Source: an uncultured Lysobacteraceae bacterium | GTDB lineage: Bacteria; Pseudomonadota; Gammaproteobacteria; Xanthomonadales; Xanthomonadaceae | Assembly (NCBI GenBank): GCA_946480825.1 | Contig: CAMLLG010000011.1 | Location: 10,074 to 74,073 of the forward strand | Direction of reading: 5' to 3' | DNA: 64,000 nt | Shown here: one piece after another, positions 45,393 through 55,286 of the stretch | Layout: the number at the start of each line of letters is the position of its first letter | Position numbering within the stretch: the first letter of the stretch is position 1 | The notes under the pieces: generated by a model | Database searches by the model: none | The model's input: only the letters and a program-made list of their open reading frames with translations | Told to the model about the DNA's origin: nothing | Translations under genes and position numbers: made by a program

Positions 45393-46393
45393 CGACCCAT
45401 GCCGCCACCGACACCGTGCCCACGCCGCAGCCGATCGTCGGCGAGGCCCTGGTGGCCCGCGCCGCCGCCGTGCGCGACGAAGTCGCCAAGGCCTTCATCG
45501 GCCAGGACGACGTGCTCGACCAGATCCTGATCGTGCTGCTCGCCGGCGGCCACGTGCTGATCGAAGGCGTGCCCGGTCTCGGCAAGACTCTGCTGGTGCG
45601 CGCGCTGGGCCAGGCGCTGGGCTGCGGCTACGGCCGCGTGCAGTTCACGCCCGATCTGATGCCCAGCGACGTCTGCGGCCACGCCGTCTACGACCCGAAG
45701 ACCGAACGCTTCGCGATCCGTCGCGGCCCGATCTTCACCAACCTGCTGCTGGCCGACGAAATCAACCGCGCGCCGGCCAAGACCCAGTCCGCGCTGCTCG
45801 AAGCGATGCAGGAGCAGCAGGTCACCATCGAAGGCACCAGCCATCCGCTGCCGGCGCCGTTCATGACCCTGGCCACGCAGAACCCGGTGGAACAGGAAGG
45901 CACCTATCCGCTGCCCGAGGCGCAGCTCGACCGTTTCCTGCTGAAGGTGTTGATCGACTATCCGTCGCACGCCGACGAAGTCGGCATGGTCACCGCGGTC
46001 AGCAGCGGCCGCGCCGCCGCGCATTTCGATCTGTCGCAGGTGCGCGCCGTGCTCGGCGCCGAAGACATCGTCGCGATGCAGCTCGGCACCGGTCTGGTCA
46101 CGGTCGACGCGGCGGTGATCGACTACGCCGTGCGCATCGTCTCCACCACCCGCAAATGGCCGGGCATCGCGCTGGGCGCCGGCCCGCGCGGCAGCCTCGC
46201 GCTGGTCCGCGCGGCGCGCGCGCAGGCGGTGCTGGCCGGCCGCGATTTCGTCACTCCCGACGACATCCGCAGTATCGCCAGGCCGGCGCTGCGCCACCGC
46301 ATCGCGCTGTCGCCGGAAATGCAGATCGAAGGCCAGACGCCGGACCAGGTGCTGGACGCGCTGCTCGCCAAGGTCGAAGCGCCGCGGCAGTGA
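45389..46393 (+). CDS. MoxR-type AAA+ ATPase
   Basis: A 334-residue AAA+ chaperone. Walker A is GVPGLGKT, Walker B is LLLADEINRAPAKTQSALLEAMQE, sensor I lies in ATQNPVEQEGTYPLPEAQLDRF with the arginine finger, and sensor II is near GAGPRGSLALVRAARA. MoxR ATPases work with von-Willebrand/DUF58 partners to mature or activate membrane or metalloprotein complexes, and the next gene encodes such a partner. Length matches the RavA/MoxR family (about 330). Its start overlaps the DUF4350 stop. Confidence 0.94.
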   Translation: MTTHAATDTVPTPQPIVGEALVARAAAVRDEVAKAFIGQDDVLDQILIVLLAGGHVLIEGVPGLGKTLLVRALGQALGCGYGRVQFTPDLMPSDVCGHAVYDPKTERFAIRRGPIFTNLLLADEINRAPAKTQSALLEAMQEQQVTIEGTSHPLPAPFMTLATQNPVEQEGTYPLPEAQLDRFLLKVLIDYPSHADEVGMVTAVSSGRAAAHFDLSQVRAVLGAEDIVAMQLGTGLVTVDAAVIDYAVRIVSTTRKWPGIALGAGPRGSLALVRAARAQAVLAGRDFVTPDDIRSIARPALRHRIALSPEMQIEGQTPDQVLDALLAKVEAPRQ

Positions 46394-47796
46394 GCGTGCC
46401 CGCCGCCACCGTGAAGCCGTCGTCGGTAAAACCGAAGGCGCCGCCCGCTCCCGCCACCGTGCCCGTCGTGCGCGCCTGGCCGCGTCCGGCGCCCGGCTTC
46501 GTGTGGGCCTGCGTGGCCTGCGCCGCGCTCGGCCTCGCCGTGCATGTGCGCCTGGTGCCGGCGAACGCATGGTCGATCGCGCTCGCGGCGCTGGCCGCGC
46601 TGGCGCTGTTCGATCTGTGGCGGCTGCGCGTCGCGCCCACGCCGGAAGTCGCGCGCAGCCTGCCCGAGGCCTGGCCGATCGGCGTCGAACGCGAGGTCGA
46701 ACTGCGGATCGAACACTACGGCCGTCGCCAGCGGGTGGTGGTCCACGATCTGCATCCCGGCGACTGGGATGTCGACGATCGCACTGTCCCCGATCTGCCG
46801 CGCGCGATCGTGCTCGCCGCCGACAGCGTCGCTCTCCTGCGTTATCGGCTGCGCCCGTCGGTGCGCGGCAACTTCCGTTTCGAAGGCACGCAGCTGCGGC
46901 TGTCCTCGCCGCTGGGCCTGTGGCGGCAATCGCGCATCGTCGGCGCGCCGCAGCAGGTACGCGTGTTCCCGAACTTCGCGCCGCTGGCGGGGTTCGCGCT
47001 GTTCAGCGCCGAACAGGCGTCGCGACTGGTCGGCGCGCACATCAAGCGCCGCCGCGGCGAAGGCACCGACTTCCACCAGATGCGCGAGTATCGGGTCGGC
47101 GACAGCATGCGCCAGATCGACTGGAAGGCGACCGCGCGCGCGCGCAAGCTCATTTCGCGCGAATACCAGGACGAAAAGAATCAACAGCTGTTGATGGTGG
47201 TCGACACCGGCCGGCGCATGCTCGCGCACGAAGGCGGCCTGTCGCACTTCGACCGCGCGCTCGACGCCACCCTGGTGGTGTCGTACATCGCGCTCAAGCG
47301 CGGCGACGCCGTCGGCCTGTTCACCGCGGGCGGCGAACAGCGCTGGGTCGCGCCGCAGCGCGGCATGGCCGCCATCGACACCCTGCTGCGCGCCAGCTAC
47401 GACCTGCAGCCGGTACCGGTCGCCACCGATTATCTCGCCGCCTCCACCGAACTCGCGTTGCGCCAGCGCCGCCGCGCGCTGGTGATGCTGGTCACCAACC
47501 TCCGCGACGAAGACATCGAGGATGTGCTCGGCGCCGTGCGCCTGCTGCAGCGCCGTCATCTGGTGGTCGTCGCCAGCCTGCGCGAACGCGATCTCGACGA
47601 AGCCCTCGATGCGCGCGTCGACGACGTGCGCAGCGCCGTCCGCGCCGCCGCCGCCGCCCGCTACATCGCCCAGCGCGCCGCCGCCCACGACCGGCTGCGC
47701 AACCACCGCGTCACCGTGCTCGACGTCACCTGCGAACAACTGCCCGCCGCGCTGGTGGAGCAATATCTGTCGATCAAGCGCAGCGGGTTGCTCTGA
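46390..47796 (+). CDS. DUF58 (VWA-like) protein, MoxR partner
   Basis: A 468-residue membrane-anchored protein. Two N-terminal helices (PGFVWACVACAALGLAVHV, WSIALAALAALALFDLW) precede a periplasmic-like beta domain and a DUF58 domain: GEGTDFHQMREYRVGDSMRQIDWKATARARKL is the family signature, and MMVVDTGRRML (written here LLMVVDTGRRM) is a degenerate MIDAS start of a vWA fold. It starts with GTG at 46390, overlapping the MoxR stop (GTGA); a GTG at 46396 is an alternative. It closes the six-gene operon and is the usual target of the MoxR ATPase. Confidence 0.9.
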   Translation: MSVPAATVKPSSVKPKAPPAPATVPVVRAWPRPAPGFVWACVACAALGLAVHVRLVPANAWSIALAALAALALFDLWRLRVAPTPEVARSLPEAWPIGVEREVELRIEHYGRRQRVVVHDLHPGDWDVDDRTVPDLPRAIVLAADSVALLRYRLRPSVRGNFRFEGTQLRLSSPLGLWRQSRIVGAPQQVRVFPNFAPLAGFALFSAEQASRLVGAHIKRRRGEGTDFHQMREYRVGDSMRQIDWKATARARKLISREYQDEKNQQLLMVVDTGRRMLAHEGGLSHFDRALDATLVVSYIALKRGDAVGLFTAGGEQRWVAPQRGMAAIDTLLRASYDLQPVPVATDYLAASTELALRQRRRALVMLVTNLRDEDIEDVLGAVRLLQRRHLVVVASLRERDLDEALDARVDDVRSAVRAAAAARYIAQRAAAHDRLRNHRVTVLDVTCEQLPAALVEQYLSIKRSGLL

Positions 47797-47862
47797 TCCG
47801 GGACGACGGAATTCGTAGCGGATTCGATCGTTGCAGCGGCGATCCTCCGCCTCGCTTGGACC

Positions 47863-49470
47863 TCAACCCATGCGCATCGCCAGGGCCTGACCTTCGCGCT
47901 GCTGCGTCTCGGTTTGAGACTGTGTCTGCTGTTGTGCGGACAGTTCGCGTTGCTGCGCCAACGCTCGATCGATCGCGGTGACCTTCTCGGTGCTGTTGTC
48001 GATCGACTGTTGTGCGGCGCGCGTCACGTCTCCGACCGCAGTTCGCGCCCACTCGGACGAAGGATTCGCGGTGTCGGTCATGTACATGCGGCTGCCGTCC
48101 GCGGACAGCTGCGCGAATCCGATGCGTTCCAGCCCCCGATCGCAGGCATCGACGGTCAGTCCGGCGGCGATGCGCGCACTCGCCGGGTGCGGTGCGCGAC
48201 CGCGCTGTTGGTCCTCATCGTGCAGGGTGCCGAGCAACTTCGCGTACTTGTCATGATGAGGATTCTGCGGATCGTCCAACAGTGCGCCGCGTGGCGGCGC
48301 AGCGCGCGCAGGCGCCGCTTGCGGGGCCGGCAGGATCGGCACCGCCCGATGTTCGAAGCGCCCGTCCAGCGTCGGGTCCATCGGTTCCTTGCGGCTACGA
48401 TCCACCGGCCGGCCGTTCTCGCGGGTATCGTCGGGCGCCAGTTCATGATCCCGCGTGCGACGGCCGTTCTCGTCGAATTCGCCGGTGCGGTAGAGAAACC
48501 GATTGTGCTGTTCCGATCGATGCACCACGTTGCGCTGCGGACCCTCCGGCTCGGCACGCTTTTGCAGAAAAGGGGTCTCGCTCAACGCATTGAGATAATC
48601 CACCGCCAGATTCGTGCTGCGGATGCCGAGCCCGTTGAGTGGATAAGTATCGCCTACATCGCTGTGCGCCCCGCCGACGGTGACATGGAGGAAGCGCTTC
48701 TGCTCGCTGAATCCCGATGGCAGATGCTGGGACACCGGGAAGAGATTGCGACGTTCGTCCTCGGCCGTGACCTGCAGCCCGGAGATCACGGAAGGCGGCA
48801 GCCGCCGATCGTCGCTCTTCAACGACCCGGTCGCGACCGGGTCCACCAGCAGCACCGCCTGCGCGACCTGTCCGGGCGCGACCAAAGGCGGCTTCGTGTA
48901 GCGGACGCTGGTGATCCAGCCGTCGTCGTCGCGTTTGTACACCGCGCCGTCGGGATTCTGGATACCCCGTTCATCGACCAGTCGCGCGAAGTAGGCGGCG
49001 GTGTCCGCGCCACGACTGAAGCCCGTGGAAGCGATGCTGATCTGCGTTTTGTCGTCACGGGTCAACCACGTTTTCGATTGTTCAATGAACATCTTGTACA
49101 TCGCTTCGGCGCGCTCCTGCGCGGTATGTCCGCGGCCGAGGTCCAAGCTGTTTCCATCGCCCTGCGTACCGACGCCGGCGACATAGCCAGCGCGAACACT
49201 AGGCAACTTGTTGTCGCCTATCAGCGCAGCGGTTTGCTTGTAAAGACGTACGATTCCGGTCTCATGCGCATCGTCGTCCTTGAACATGTTGTTGCCTGTC
49301 CCGTCGAACGTCGCGATGTACAGCCTTCGATCCGGGTTCGTCGGTCCGACCAGCATCGGTGCCTGCATCTGCGCCAACTGACGCTGGGCGGCGCGATAGC
49401 TCTCGAGATCCCGCGCATCGGCCGGATAGACCTCGACATCGTCGTCTTTGCGCGGCTTGCGGTCCGTCAT
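47863..49470 (-). CDS. DUF2235 phospholipase-like effector with C-terminal XVIPCD (putative X-Tfe)
   Basis: A 535-residue protein without signal peptide. The N-terminal hydrolase has FDGTGNN (residues 55-61), the nucleophile elbow GFSRG (150-154, Ser152), an acidic LLVDPV (near 210) and GGAHSDVGD (His269), the Tle1/DUF2235 pattern of phospholipase effectors. Residues about 399-535 look like an XVIPCD: PHHDKYAKLLGTLHDED, GLTVDACDRGLERIGFAQLSADGSRMYM, then a Gln-rich tail. XVIPCDs direct effectors to the Xanthomonadales bacteria-killing type IV system. A lipoprotein, the probable immunity partner, is encoded just upstream. GGAG lies 8 nt before the ATG. The secretion system itself is not in this window. 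Confidence 0.82.
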   Translation of the reverse strand: MTDRKPRKDDDVEVYPADARDLESYRAAQRQLAQMQAPMLVGPTNPDRRLYIATFDGTGNNMFKDDDAHETGIVRLYKQTAALIGDNKLPSVRAGYVAGVGTQGDGNSLDLGRGHTAQERAEAMYKMFIEQSKTWLTRDDKTQISIASTGFSRGADTAAYFARLVDERGIQNPDGAVYKRDDDGWITSVRYTKPPLVAPGQVAQAVLLVDPVATGSLKSDDRRLPPSVISGLQVTAEDERRNLFPVSQHLPSGFSEQKRFLHVTVGGAHSDVGDTYPLNGLGIRSTNLAVDYLNALSETPFLQKRAEPEGPQRNVVHRSEQHNRFLYRTGEFDENGRRTRDHELAPDDTRENGRPVDRSRKEPMDPTLDGRFEHRAVPILPAPQAAPARAAPPRGALLDDPQNPHHDKYAKLLGTLHDEDQQRGRAPHPASARIAAGLTVDACDRGLERIGFAQLSADGSRMYMTDTANPSSEWARTAVGDVTRAAQQSIDNSTEKVTAIDRALAQQRELSAQQQTQSQTETQQREGQALAMRMG

Positions 49471-49486
49471 CGAATCGCTCCGAGGA

Positions 49487-50113
49487 TCAGTAGGTATGGC
49501 TGTAGACCTTGATCAGGTCGTTCGCGAAATCGCTGTAGCGGTTGCCGGGGATGCGCAGATGCCTGAGCGGAATATGGGTCCGGGTATAGACATTGATCGT
49601 TCTATCGTCGATTTCGAGGATGATGTGCGTATTGCCGATGCCGATCTCTTCCGGAATGTCCTCGCGTTTGACGTTGTGACGGATCAATCCATCTCCGAAA
49701 ATCTCGGCGATATCCACTTCAGCCTGAAGCTCGCTTCCATCCTTGCTGCGCCAGCGCACCTGCGCCGGCGGTACGGTGCGTGGAACCGGACCGTAGAGCG
49801 CGCCCAGCACATTTTCGTATTCATCCGGAAAGCTGGGTGCCGACGATGTCGGACCATCGTTACCGAATTCGAAGCCGCTGTAACGGATACTGCACCACTG
49901 GGTTTCAAAGCACAGCGTCTGAAAGTAAAGGTGCCGGAAAAACAGCGGCCAGTCCGCGACGGTGCCGGTGTAGGGGCGATCGGGGGCGGCATCTTGTGCG
50001 GTGGGCGTATTCATGGCGGAGGAGCATCCTGAAAGCGACAGTGCGAACAACACGGCAAGACGATACAGGGCGGTGGTGCAGGATCGATACGGGACTGAGA
50101 CGGGCGGGGGCAT
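49487..50113 (-). CDS. Lipoprotein, putative immunity protein to the phospholipase effector
   Basis: A 208-residue protein with a lipoprotein signal: hydrophobic LAVLFALSLSG followed by Cys (SLSGCSS) at about residue 30, so it is anchored on the periplasmic side of a membrane. The mature domain contains WPLFFRHLYFQTLCFETQW and EIFGDGLIRHNVKREDIP and may belong to DUF2931, a family often next to DUF2235 effectors. Position upstream of, and 16 nt from, the effector and the periplasmic location fit a self-protection role, as known X-Tfi are exported. AAGGAG sits 6 nt before ATG 50113, making it the better start than ATG 50119. Lower GC than the surroundings. Confidence 0.72.
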   Translation of the reverse strand: MPPPVSVPYRSCTTALYRLAVLFALSLSGCSSAMNTPTAQDAAPDRPYTGTVADWPLFFRHLYFQTLCFETQWCSIRYSGFEFGNDGPTSSAPSFPDEYENVLGALYGPVPRTVPPAQVRWRSKDGSELQAEVDIAEIFGDGLIRHNVKREDIPEEIGIGNTHIILEIDDRTINVYTRTHIPLRHLRIPGNRYSDFANDLIKVYSHTY

Positions 50114-50140
50114 CGGCATCTCCTTTTGGCGGCCCCGACT

Positions 50141-50353
50141 CTACGTAGTCCGATCGAACCGCGCAATGCGCAGCAGAATGCGCGTCATCCGCTGCGCCAT
50201 GAATGGTGCCGGCATGGCGATCGATTTCGGGCAGCACGCTTCGGGCATCACGTTCTGCTGATTGGTCCACGCGAACCAGAAAAATGAGGTCATGTCGCCG
50301 TTCTCTTCCGACCATAGGTCGAGCAACGGGTCTTCTCTGATTTCTTGAACCAT
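50141..50353 (-). CDS. Small ORF upstream of the immunity gene, unrecognised
   Basis: A 70-codon ORF starting MVQEIREDPLLDLWSEENGD, followed by TSFFWFAWTNQQNVMPEACC. It lies 27 nt upstream of the lipoprotein gene in the same orientation and shares its lower GC. A TTG at 50377 could extend it by eight residues. The ribosome site is weak (AGAAAG). It may be a second small partner of the effector, a fragment of a degraded immunity gene, or chance. No family is recognised. Confidence 0.4.
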   Translation of the reverse strand: MVQEIREDPLLDLWSEENGDMTSFFWFAWTNQQNVMPEACCPKSIAMPAPFMAQRMTRILLRIARFDRTT

Positions 50354-50606
50354 ATCGTAACTTTCTGTTGTTGACAATGCAGAATTTCGGATGCGCTTCG
50401 CCGGGAACTCTGGATGACGGTTGCCTGCCCGCGGATGTGGAAACCTGAAAGCCTTTTGGCAGATACTCTAGGCAGCATCCGTCCGCACGCCCGAGGCCTT
50501 CATCATGCGTCTCGTCCTCTGCCCGCTACGACTCGCGACCGGTGCCGGCCGAAAAAATATCCCGCAGGCGCGCCGGAAAGTGCGACCAATCGCAGTGGAG
50601 CGCTTC

Positions 50607-51119
50607 ATGCACTGGCTCAAGAACTTACTGACATGCAAACCCGCCGCCGAACGCGTCGACGATCCGACACCGCCGGATCTCGCCCTCTACCGGCTGATTC
50701 CGCCGTGTGCCTCCGACGCGATCGGGCGCTGGGCCAAGGGTTTCCCCGACTATCCCGAGATCGTCGGCCATTCGCTGCTCGGACATTTCTTCCTGCGCGA
50801 TCCGGCGACCGACGACTACATCGTGCTGCATCCGTTCCAGTGGTCGGCGAAGTCCTACGGCAGCCACGCGTCGGTCGAAGCGTTCGAGCGCGATGTCCTG
50901 CAGGAGCCCGGCTTCTCGCAGTACGTGCTGCGTGCGGAGCACGTCGCCGCGATCCATCGACGGCTGGGCGCGCCGGGCGACGACGCGATCTACATTCCCG
51001 AGCCGTATCCGTTCCTCGGCGGCAGCGAGGCGCCGGAGACCTACGCCATCGGCGACGTGTGGGTGTTCATGGATATCGTCGCGCGGATGGGTGGGCTGGA
51101 AGACGGCGACGCAGAATGA
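50607..51119 (+). CDS. Uncharacterised protein, possibly immunity-type (DUF1851/Tdi1-like C-terminus)
   Basis: A 170-residue cytoplasmic protein. The region [30 protein letters not shown] and the C-terminal [34 protein letters not shown] resemble the T6SS immunity Tdi1/DUF1851 pattern of a globular domain ending in a LGG turn. This is a weak resemblance made by eye. The ATG at 50607 is preferred over 50505 because GTGGAG lies at the right distance and the upstream 34 residues are Arg-rich and look untranslated. It lies opposite the effector/immunity genes, so a role in interbacterial conflict is possible. Confidence 0.5.
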   Translation: MHWLKNLLTCKPAAERVDDPTPPDLALYRLIPPCASDAIGRWAKGFPDYPEIVGHSLLGHFFLRDPATDDYIVLHPFQWSAKSYGSHASVEAFERDVLQEPGFSQYVLRAEHVAAIHRRLGAPGDDAIYIPEPYPFLGGSEAPETYAIGDVWVFMDIVARMGGLEDGDAE

Positions 51120-51202
51120 CGGCGGCATCGTCGTCGGCGCGCATGTCGGCGACGCACGATAATGGCGTGGCCCGACGGCGACGCAGCGAACGGAGGATTC
51201 CC

Positions 51203-51682
51203 ATGGCACGAATCGCGAAGAACATCACTGCCAAGTCGGCAAAGACCACGACCCAAGGATTCACCGCCGAAGAGAAGGCGGCCATGCAGGCGCGCGCCCG
51301 CGAGATGAAGGCCGAAGCGCGCGCCGGCAGGGACCGGGCGGCCGGCGAAAAAGACGTCCTCGCGAAGATCGCCGAGATGCCGGCGCCGGAACGCGCGATG
51401 GCCCGTCGGCTGCACGACATCATCACCGCGAATGCGCCGATGCTCATGCCGAAGACCTGGTACGGCATGCCCGCCTACGCCCGCGACGGCAAGGTCGTCT
51501 GTTTCTTCCAGAGCGCGCGCAAATTCGACACCCGCTACGCAACGCTCGGATTCAGCGATCAGGCCGCGCTCGACGACGGCGACCTGTGGCCGACGGCGTT
51601 CGCGCTGAAGGCGCTGTCGCCGGCCGACGAAGCGAAGATCGCTGCGCTGGTGCGGCGGGCGGTGGGCGGATCGATCGCGTAG
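51203..51682 (+). CDS. DUF1801-like (YdhG/SufE-fold) protein
   Basis: A 159-residue cytoplasmic protein. The N-terminal 60 residues are helical and charged ([22 protein letters not shown]); the C-terminal domain [37 protein letters not shown] matches the DUF1801/YdhG group, whose members have a small alpha/beta fold and unknown function (one was called an iron chaperone). GGAGG precedes the ATG at a good distance. It is a single gene, convergent with a lipoprotein gene. Confidence 0.75.
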   Translation: MARIAKNITAKSAKTTTQGFTAEEKAAMQARAREMKAEARAGRDRAAGEKDVLAKIAEMPAPERAMARRLHDIITANAPMLMPKTWYGMPAYARDGKVVCFFQSARKFDTRYATLGFSDQAALDDGDLWPTAFALKALSPADEAKIAALVRRAVGGSIA

Positions 51683-51702
51683 GAGCAGGCGGGCGCCTGC
51701 GA

Positions 51703-52134
51703 TCAGGGCGCGGTCCTGTCGTCGACGCGGGTCGCGTCGGAATCGATCCGCATGCCGGTGATCTCCTGCGACGAGGTCAGCGTTCGGCCGTCTGCGGAGA
51801 CGGCGAGCGCGACCTGCGCGGTGTCGCCGTCGGCGAACACGTAGATCGCCTGCATGGCCTGCCGCGTCGGGTCGGTGGCCTGGATGCGATAGGCATGGCG
51901 GAAGATCTTGCCGTCGGGATGGATCAGCGTGTACGGGCCCTGGCCGGAAGCGGCATCGATGGGGCCGTAGTACAGGTGATCGTTCGAAACGGTCGCCCAG
52001 TGCCCGACCAGACGCGATGCCGGATCGCCATGCGCGGACAGGTCCGCCGCCGGTCGCGAGCAGCCGATGACAGCGAACGACAGGGCGAGCAGCACGGCGG
52101 CGCGCACGCGCATTCTCCGGCGTCGGTCGTTCAT
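51703..52134 (-). CDS. Small lipoprotein of unknown function
   Basis: A 143-residue lipoprotein. A basic start (MNDRRRRMRVRA) leads to the hydrophobic AAVLLALSFAVIG and lipobox Cys (AVIGCSR). The mature domain, LVGHWATVSNDHLYYGPIDAASGQGPYTLIHPDGKIFRHAYR, is beta-rich, with no family recognised. Its ATG overlaps the stop of the membrane protein upstream (ATGA), so the two are translated together. Confidence 0.75.
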   Translation of the reverse strand: MNDRRRRMRVRAAVLLALSFAVIGCSRPAADLSAHGDPASRLVGHWATVSNDHLYYGPIDAASGQGPYTLIHPDGKIFRHAYRIQATDPTRQAMQAIYVFADGDTAQVALAVSADGRTLTSSQEITGMRIDSDATRVDDRTAP

Positions 52135-52457
52135 TCGTTGGCGGATGCGCGCGTCGCGCGGCACAGCCCCCACACCACCGTCACCAGACCGCCCATCGAC
52201 AGCACGTTCAGCACGACGCGCGCCGAGGTCAGCGCGGAGAGTCGTGCGTGCAGCGCATCGTCCGCGGTCTGGATCCATACGGTCTGCAGGATCGACAGCC
52301 CGAGGCCGGCGAACGCGGCGGCGAGCATGACCGCGATTCCGATCAGGCCGAACCGGCGTCCCGTGCCCGGCCGCGCGTTGGTGAGCAGCAGGACCAGCGC
52401 CAGCGAGAGTCCGAAGAGTTCGGGCAGCGCGAACGACAACATCGTGAGCCATTGCAT
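52131..52457 (-). CDS. Small membrane protein
   Basis: A 108-residue protein with three predicted helices (LSFALPELFGLSLALVLLL, FGLIGIAVMLAAAFAGLGLSIL, VVLNVLSMGGLVTVVWGL). No family is recognised. It is coupled to the lipoprotein gene by an ATGA overlap and begins 13 nt after the aroE stop, so aroE and these two genes may be one transcript. Confidence 0.7.
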   Translation of the reverse strand: MQWLTMLSFALPELFGLSLALVLLLTNARPGTGRRFGLIGIAVMLAAAFAGLGLSILQTVWIQTADDALHARLSALTSARVVLNVLSMGGLVTVVWGLCRATRASANE

Positions 52458-52470
52458 GCGTGCGTTCCGG

Positions 52471-53310
52471 TCAGTCGGCGGTGATCAGCGCGGCGTGCCG
52501 CGCCTGCAGCTCGGCGTACACCGGATCGGTGTCCGGGCGCGCGCCGTGCCAGAGGAAGAAACTTTCGGCCGCCTGTTCCACCAGCATGCCCAGGCCGTCG
52601 ACGGTGTCGCGCGCATGCGCCGCGCGGGCCCAGGCGAGAAACGGGATCGCGGCTTCGCCGTAGCTCAGGTCGACCGCCGCGGTGCGTGGGCCGACCAGCG
52701 ACATCGGCAATGTCGGCAGCGTGCCGTGACGCGCGGCCGAGGTGGCGTTGAGGATCAGGTCGAATTCGCCGAGCGCGCGGAGATCGTCGAAATAACGCGC
52801 GTGCATGCGTCCGGGTTCGCCGAGCTGGTCGATCAGCGCGTCGGCCTTCGCGCTGTCGCGATTGACCACGAACAACTCGCCGATGCCCGCGTCCAGCAGC
52901 GCCGGAGCCACGCCGCGCGCCGCGCCGCCGGCGCCGAGCAGCAGCGTGCGCCGACCGCGCAGATCCAGACCGTGGCGTCCGGTGAGGTCGCGCACCAGGC
53001 CGATGCCGTCGGTGTTGTCGCCCAGCCAGCCGTTGTCGTGGCGGATCAGCGTGTTGACCGCGCCCGCGCGTTTCGCGCGGTTGCTCAGCAGGTTGCACAG
53101 TTCGGCCGCGCGCTGCTTGTGCGGCAGGGTGACGTTCGCGCCCACGCCGCCGCTCTTCGCGAACGACGACAGCGCCGCCGCGAAATCGCCGGGCGCGCAT
53201 TCGATCGCGACGTAATCGAGATCGATGCCGTTCTGGCGGCCGAAGGTCTTGTGGATCTTCGGCGACAGCGAATGCAGGACGGGATGTCCGAACACGGCGT
53301 AGCGTTTCAT
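52471..53310 (-). CDS. aroE: Shikimate dehydrogenase
   Basis: A 279-residue NADP-dependent enzyme that reduces 3-dehydroshikimate to shikimate in aromatic synthesis. Substrate-binding motifs are [21 protein letters not shown] and [11 protein letters not shown]; the dinucleotide site is [12 protein letters not shown] with [10 protein letters not shown]; and DLSYG and [14 protein letters not shown] close the C-terminus. It feeds chorismate to, among others, the xanthomonadin chorismatase at 57294. It lies 10 nt downstream of hemB, probably in one transcript. Confidence 0.95.
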   Translation of the reverse strand: MKRYAVFGHPVLHSLSPKIHKTFGRQNGIDLDYVAIECAPGDFAAALSSFAKSGGVGANVTLPHKQRAAELCNLLSNRAKRAGAVNTLIRHDNGWLGDNTDGIGLVRDLTGRHGLDLRGRRTLLLGAGGAARGVAPALLDAGIGELFVVNRDSAKADALIDQLGEPGRMHARYFDDLRALGEFDLILNATSAARHGTLPTLPMSLVGPRTAAVDLSYGEAAIPFLAWARAAHARDTVDGLGMLVEQAAESFFLWHGARPDTDPVYAELQARHAALITAD

Positions 53311-53320
53311 CGCGGGCTCC

Positions 53321-54421
<1,101 letters not shown>

Positions 54422-54434
54422 CTACAATCGCCCG

Positions 54435-55286
54435 ATGCGATTGCTGCGAACCCTGCCGCCGATGGCCCGCGCCTGCCTGCTGTTCCTCGGCGGATTGGCG
54501 CTGTTGTGCTGGATGGGGCCGCTGTTCGTCGGCTTCGATCCGCATCGTCCCGACTGGCGCGCGCTGTCGGTGGCGCCGGGCACGGCCGGGCACTGGTTCG
54601 GCACCGATGCCATCGGCCGCGACGTGCTCGCGCGCACGCTCGCCGGCGGCCGGCTGTCGCTGACGATCGGGCTGCTCGCCAGCCTCGTCGCACTGGTCGT
54701 CGGGCTGGGCTTCGGCGCCAGCGCGGGGCTGGCGGGCGGCCGGGTCGAGCGCCTGATGCTGCGCATCCTCGACATGGCCAGCGCGCTGCCGTTCCTGTTG
54801 ATCGTGATCCTGCTGCTGACCCTGTTCGAGCGCTCGCTGTGGCTGCTGCTCGCGGCGATCGGCGGTTATGTCTGGATCGATCTGGCGCGGGTGATGCGCG
54901 CCGAAGCCGCGCGCCTGCGCGAGACACCGTTCATGCTCGCGGCCACCGCGATGGGCGCGAGCTTTCCGCAGCGCCTGCGCTGGCATGCGTTGCCGAACCT
55001 GCTGCCGCTGGCGTTCGTGTATCTCGGTCTGATCCTGCCGCAGGCGATTCTGGTCGAGAGTTTCCTCGGCTTCCTCGGTCTCAGCGTGGACGAACCGTCG
55101 GCCAGCTGGGGCACGCTGTTGTCCGAAGGTGTGCAGGAACTCGACAGCGCGCCGTGGACGCTGCTGTTTCCGGCGGGCTTTCTGGTCGCGACGCTGGCGG
55201 CGTTCCAGTTCCTCGGCGACAGCCTGCGCGACTGGCTGGACGTGCGCGGCGAGCCTCGACGTGCGCCGGAGTCGGCCGCGGCATGA
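54435..55286 (+). CDS. Oligopeptide/dipeptide-type ABC permease (DppC/OppC-like)
   Basis: A 283-residue inner-membrane permease with about five or six helices. WFGTDAIGRDVLARTLAGGRLSL is the conserved DppC N-terminal block, and RVMRAEAARLRETPFMLAATAMGAS is the EAA loop that contacts the ATPase; LPQAILVESFLGFLGLSVDEPSASWG is the family's C-terminal signature. The partner DppB-type permease normally encoded just before is missing: hemB lies there instead. The stop overlaps the ATG of the fused ATPase. Confidence 0.92.
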   Translation: MRLLRTLPPMARACLLFLGGLALLCWMGPLFVGFDPHRPDWRALSVAPGTAGHWFGTDAIGRDVLARTLAGGRLSLTIGLLASLVALVVGLGFGASAGLAGGRVERLMLRILDMASALPFLLIVILLLTLFERSLWLLLAAIGGYVWIDLARVMRAEAARLRETPFMLAATAMGASFPQRLRWHALPNLLPLAFVYLGLILPQAILVESFLGFLGLSVDEPSASWGTLLSEGVQELDSAPWTLLFPAGFLVATLAAFQFLGDSLRDWLDVRGEPRRAPESAAA

